DNA of 64,000 nucleotides from Luscinia megarhynchos (Eukaryota; Chordata; Aves; Passeriformes; Turdidae), in NCBI GenBank assembly GCA_034336665.1, contig JAPFBE010000003.1, positions 66,445,352-66,509,351 of the forward strand, read 5' to 3'. The stretch's first letter is position 1, and each line of letters starts with the position of its first letter. The notes under the pieces are model-generated. The model was not told the DNA's origin. It saw only the letters and a list, made by a program, of their open reading frames with translations, and ran no database searches. The position numbers and the translations under genes were made by a program. Below, piece after piece: positions 32,760 through 64,000 of this stretch.

Positions 32760-34603
32760 CCCTTAGTTTCCTCCTCCTTGCATGAAAGAGGAAAGTATAT
32801 CTGTAAGGATGCAACCTATTTGCTTTCCTAAAGATAGTAGACTTTGTTTTGAAGTCTTCAGGGAATGCTAAGATTCAAGCTCCAGTGGCAAGTTTTTCCT
32901 TCAGTCACTTAAACTGGACTAGGGTGGAAGATGCAAATATTCTGGAGCATAAAGTCTGGTATAAATGCAAATCTCTTTCCCCTGCCTCTGTCAAATGTAT
33001 GTATAAAAAAAACCACAGCTGCTTGGTAATCAAAGACTATCTGCCAGAAGAAGATTGTGGCTGTAAAATAGGAGGGAAAAATATGTAAGCTGCCCATATT
33101 TGAAATGAGGAGGAGGGAAAAACCTTTTGAATGGCTGTCTCTGTGACAGTGTAAAAAATACTCGTTAGGTTGTAGGGAAGTTGGGAGGTTTTTCAGTGTC
33201 AGTGGAAAACCAATTAAACTATTTTTGCTGTAGCATGTAAGATTTTTTTTTTTTTTTGTCAGGCTATAGTTATATTTCTCACTATTTTCTATAAATGACT
33301 TCAGCCTAAACCAGGAGGCAAGTATCTCAGGTGCACTGCTGGTCATGGAAAGCATATGCAACAGTATTGATTCAGACAAGAACACAATTTTCACAACAAG
33401 CACATACTGTGTTGTGATTATATATGACTTTTATACTTCAGTTAAATGGATGTACTAATCCAAATTTCAAAGTTACTTCACAAAAACAGTTAAGTGTATT
33501 TACAGTGTGAATAAGTTACATAGTTGTCAGAATAAAAGTGTCTCAGATGTGCAACAGATTTACATGCATACATTTAACACTGGACAGCAGTTAAATGTAA
33601 GGAAAAAACCATATAGTTATGACTTTTATATATACATTACAAATAAAATAAGACATCTCTTTGAAGAAACTTAACATGAGAACTTGCATTTCACGTTAAT
33701 ATTTTTTACTTTTTATACTCAAAATTTGTATTAAATAAAAATATGCATGCTTAACAGTTCAAAAGTGATGGGACTTTCTCCTACAAAATGGCAAGTTAAA
33801 TTAGATCAACCATCCTTTAATAGTATAAATATATTCATAAAAGCAAACCTCTAGTAAAAAGCAGCCAAAGTCCTTAATTAAAAAAAAAAGAAAATCTGCC
33901 AAGACCTTTCATGATCCTTGGGGGGGGCCTAAGAACAGACCTCTGCAATATGATCCAGTACCTTCAGAGACAGTAGCCTTGTAACATTAGGAAATGTACT
34001 TCATAGCAGCTCATTCTTTTAAGATACAGTAATCATATTTGTATTACAGTGTACATTAAATTATAGTCTGTTTACAGTTTGTTTCATATACACAGGCTCT
34101 CAGCTTTTGACCAACAAGTTTGTGAGATTCCGTGGCCAGCTTCATTCTGCCCATCTTTCACTCGACTAAATAAGAAAGAAAAAAGGAAAAAAATGTACAA
34201 GGTTTGTTTTTTTTTAACAAAAAAATACTATTTTGTGAAGGAAACATTGCACTTTTGCCAACCGAAAATTAATTTGCTATAAAGGAAGTATTGTTCAGTG
34301 TAGTAGGCTTTGGTATGCAATGGAAGTCACTTCTTCAGTAGTGAGTTGCAGTTGCTCAGTGAAATGCTAACTGGTTTTTGTGCAACACAGAACAAAGGAT
34401 GTTGTCCCAGGTGCTCTATGCTACCTCTGTCCTTACAGTATTGCTACGTGGTTGAAGTTCAGCCCATCGCTTTTTGGAGGAAATCCTAAATGTAACAAGA
34501 GTGAGTACAGCTTGACCAAACCTTTGCAAGGCTGAGAAGACATCGAGCCACCTCACTCCCACAGGGCAGCACTCCCAGCTTGAAAGGGGGCCCAAGGGTC
34601 CTG
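32760..34603 (-). other. FRY 3'UTR and tail-to-tail spacer
   Basis: AT-rich sequence between the convergent ends of ZAR1L and FRY. I found no AATAAA on the minus strand; ATTAAA (complement of 33816–33821) is the best candidate signal and would give a 3'UTR of about 0.8 kb. A T15+ run lies at 33243–33258. No coding sequence. Confidence 0.5.

Positions 34604-64000
<29,397 letters not shown>

Overview
The window is vertebrate nuclear DNA, almost certainly from a neognath bird. It holds spliced genes with bird-like orthologues in the conserved order BRCA2 – ZAR1L – FRY, and its only recognisable interspersed repeats are avian-type CR1 LINE fragments. I cannot name the species from sequence alone.

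Positions 2312–28660 carry BRCA2 on the minus strand: noncoding exon 1 in a CpG island, then coding exons 2–20 in human numbering. I placed every exon by splice signals and phase. The coding length through exon 20 is 8557 nt, against 8632 nt in human, and it ends in the same phase. Exons 21–27 (rest of the tower, OB2/OB3, C-terminal RAD51 site) lie beyond position 1. The PALB2-binding N-terminus, six BRC repeats, the PhePP/DMC1 motif, the helical domain, OB1 and the start of the tower are all visible. Exon 11 reads openly only if two opposite one-base frame changes are allowed, about 2.2 kb apart.

Positions 28400–30720 hold the BRCA2 CpG-island promoter (palindromic E2F site, NRF1-like sites, nearby RFX X-box) and the spacer to ZAR1L. 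ZAR1L (plus strand, 30722–32567, four exons, 302 aa) is an oocyte RNA-binding zinc-finger protein whose first exon is extremely GC-rich. It points tail-to-tail at FRY.

Positions 34604–64000 hold the 3' end of FRY on the minus strand: ten confident exons of the C-terminal part, one good extra candidate exon (56613–56828) and one possible 9-nt microexon (62035–62043). The penultimate FRY exon carries a third one-base frame change and ends in a GC donor. The remaining FRY sequence is intronic, with several CR1 fragments.

Functionally the block joins a homologous-recombination gene (BRCA2), a maternal-effect gene (ZAR1L) and a large cytoskeletal/NDR-kinase scaffold (FRY). The arrangement is conserved synteny rather than an operon. 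I saw no bacterial or viral system, CRISPR array or RNA gene. The most notable signals are the three coding frameshifts, the reduced BRC repeat set, a start-stop uORF before BRCA2, the GC-AG intron and the unannotated-looking candidate FRY exons.
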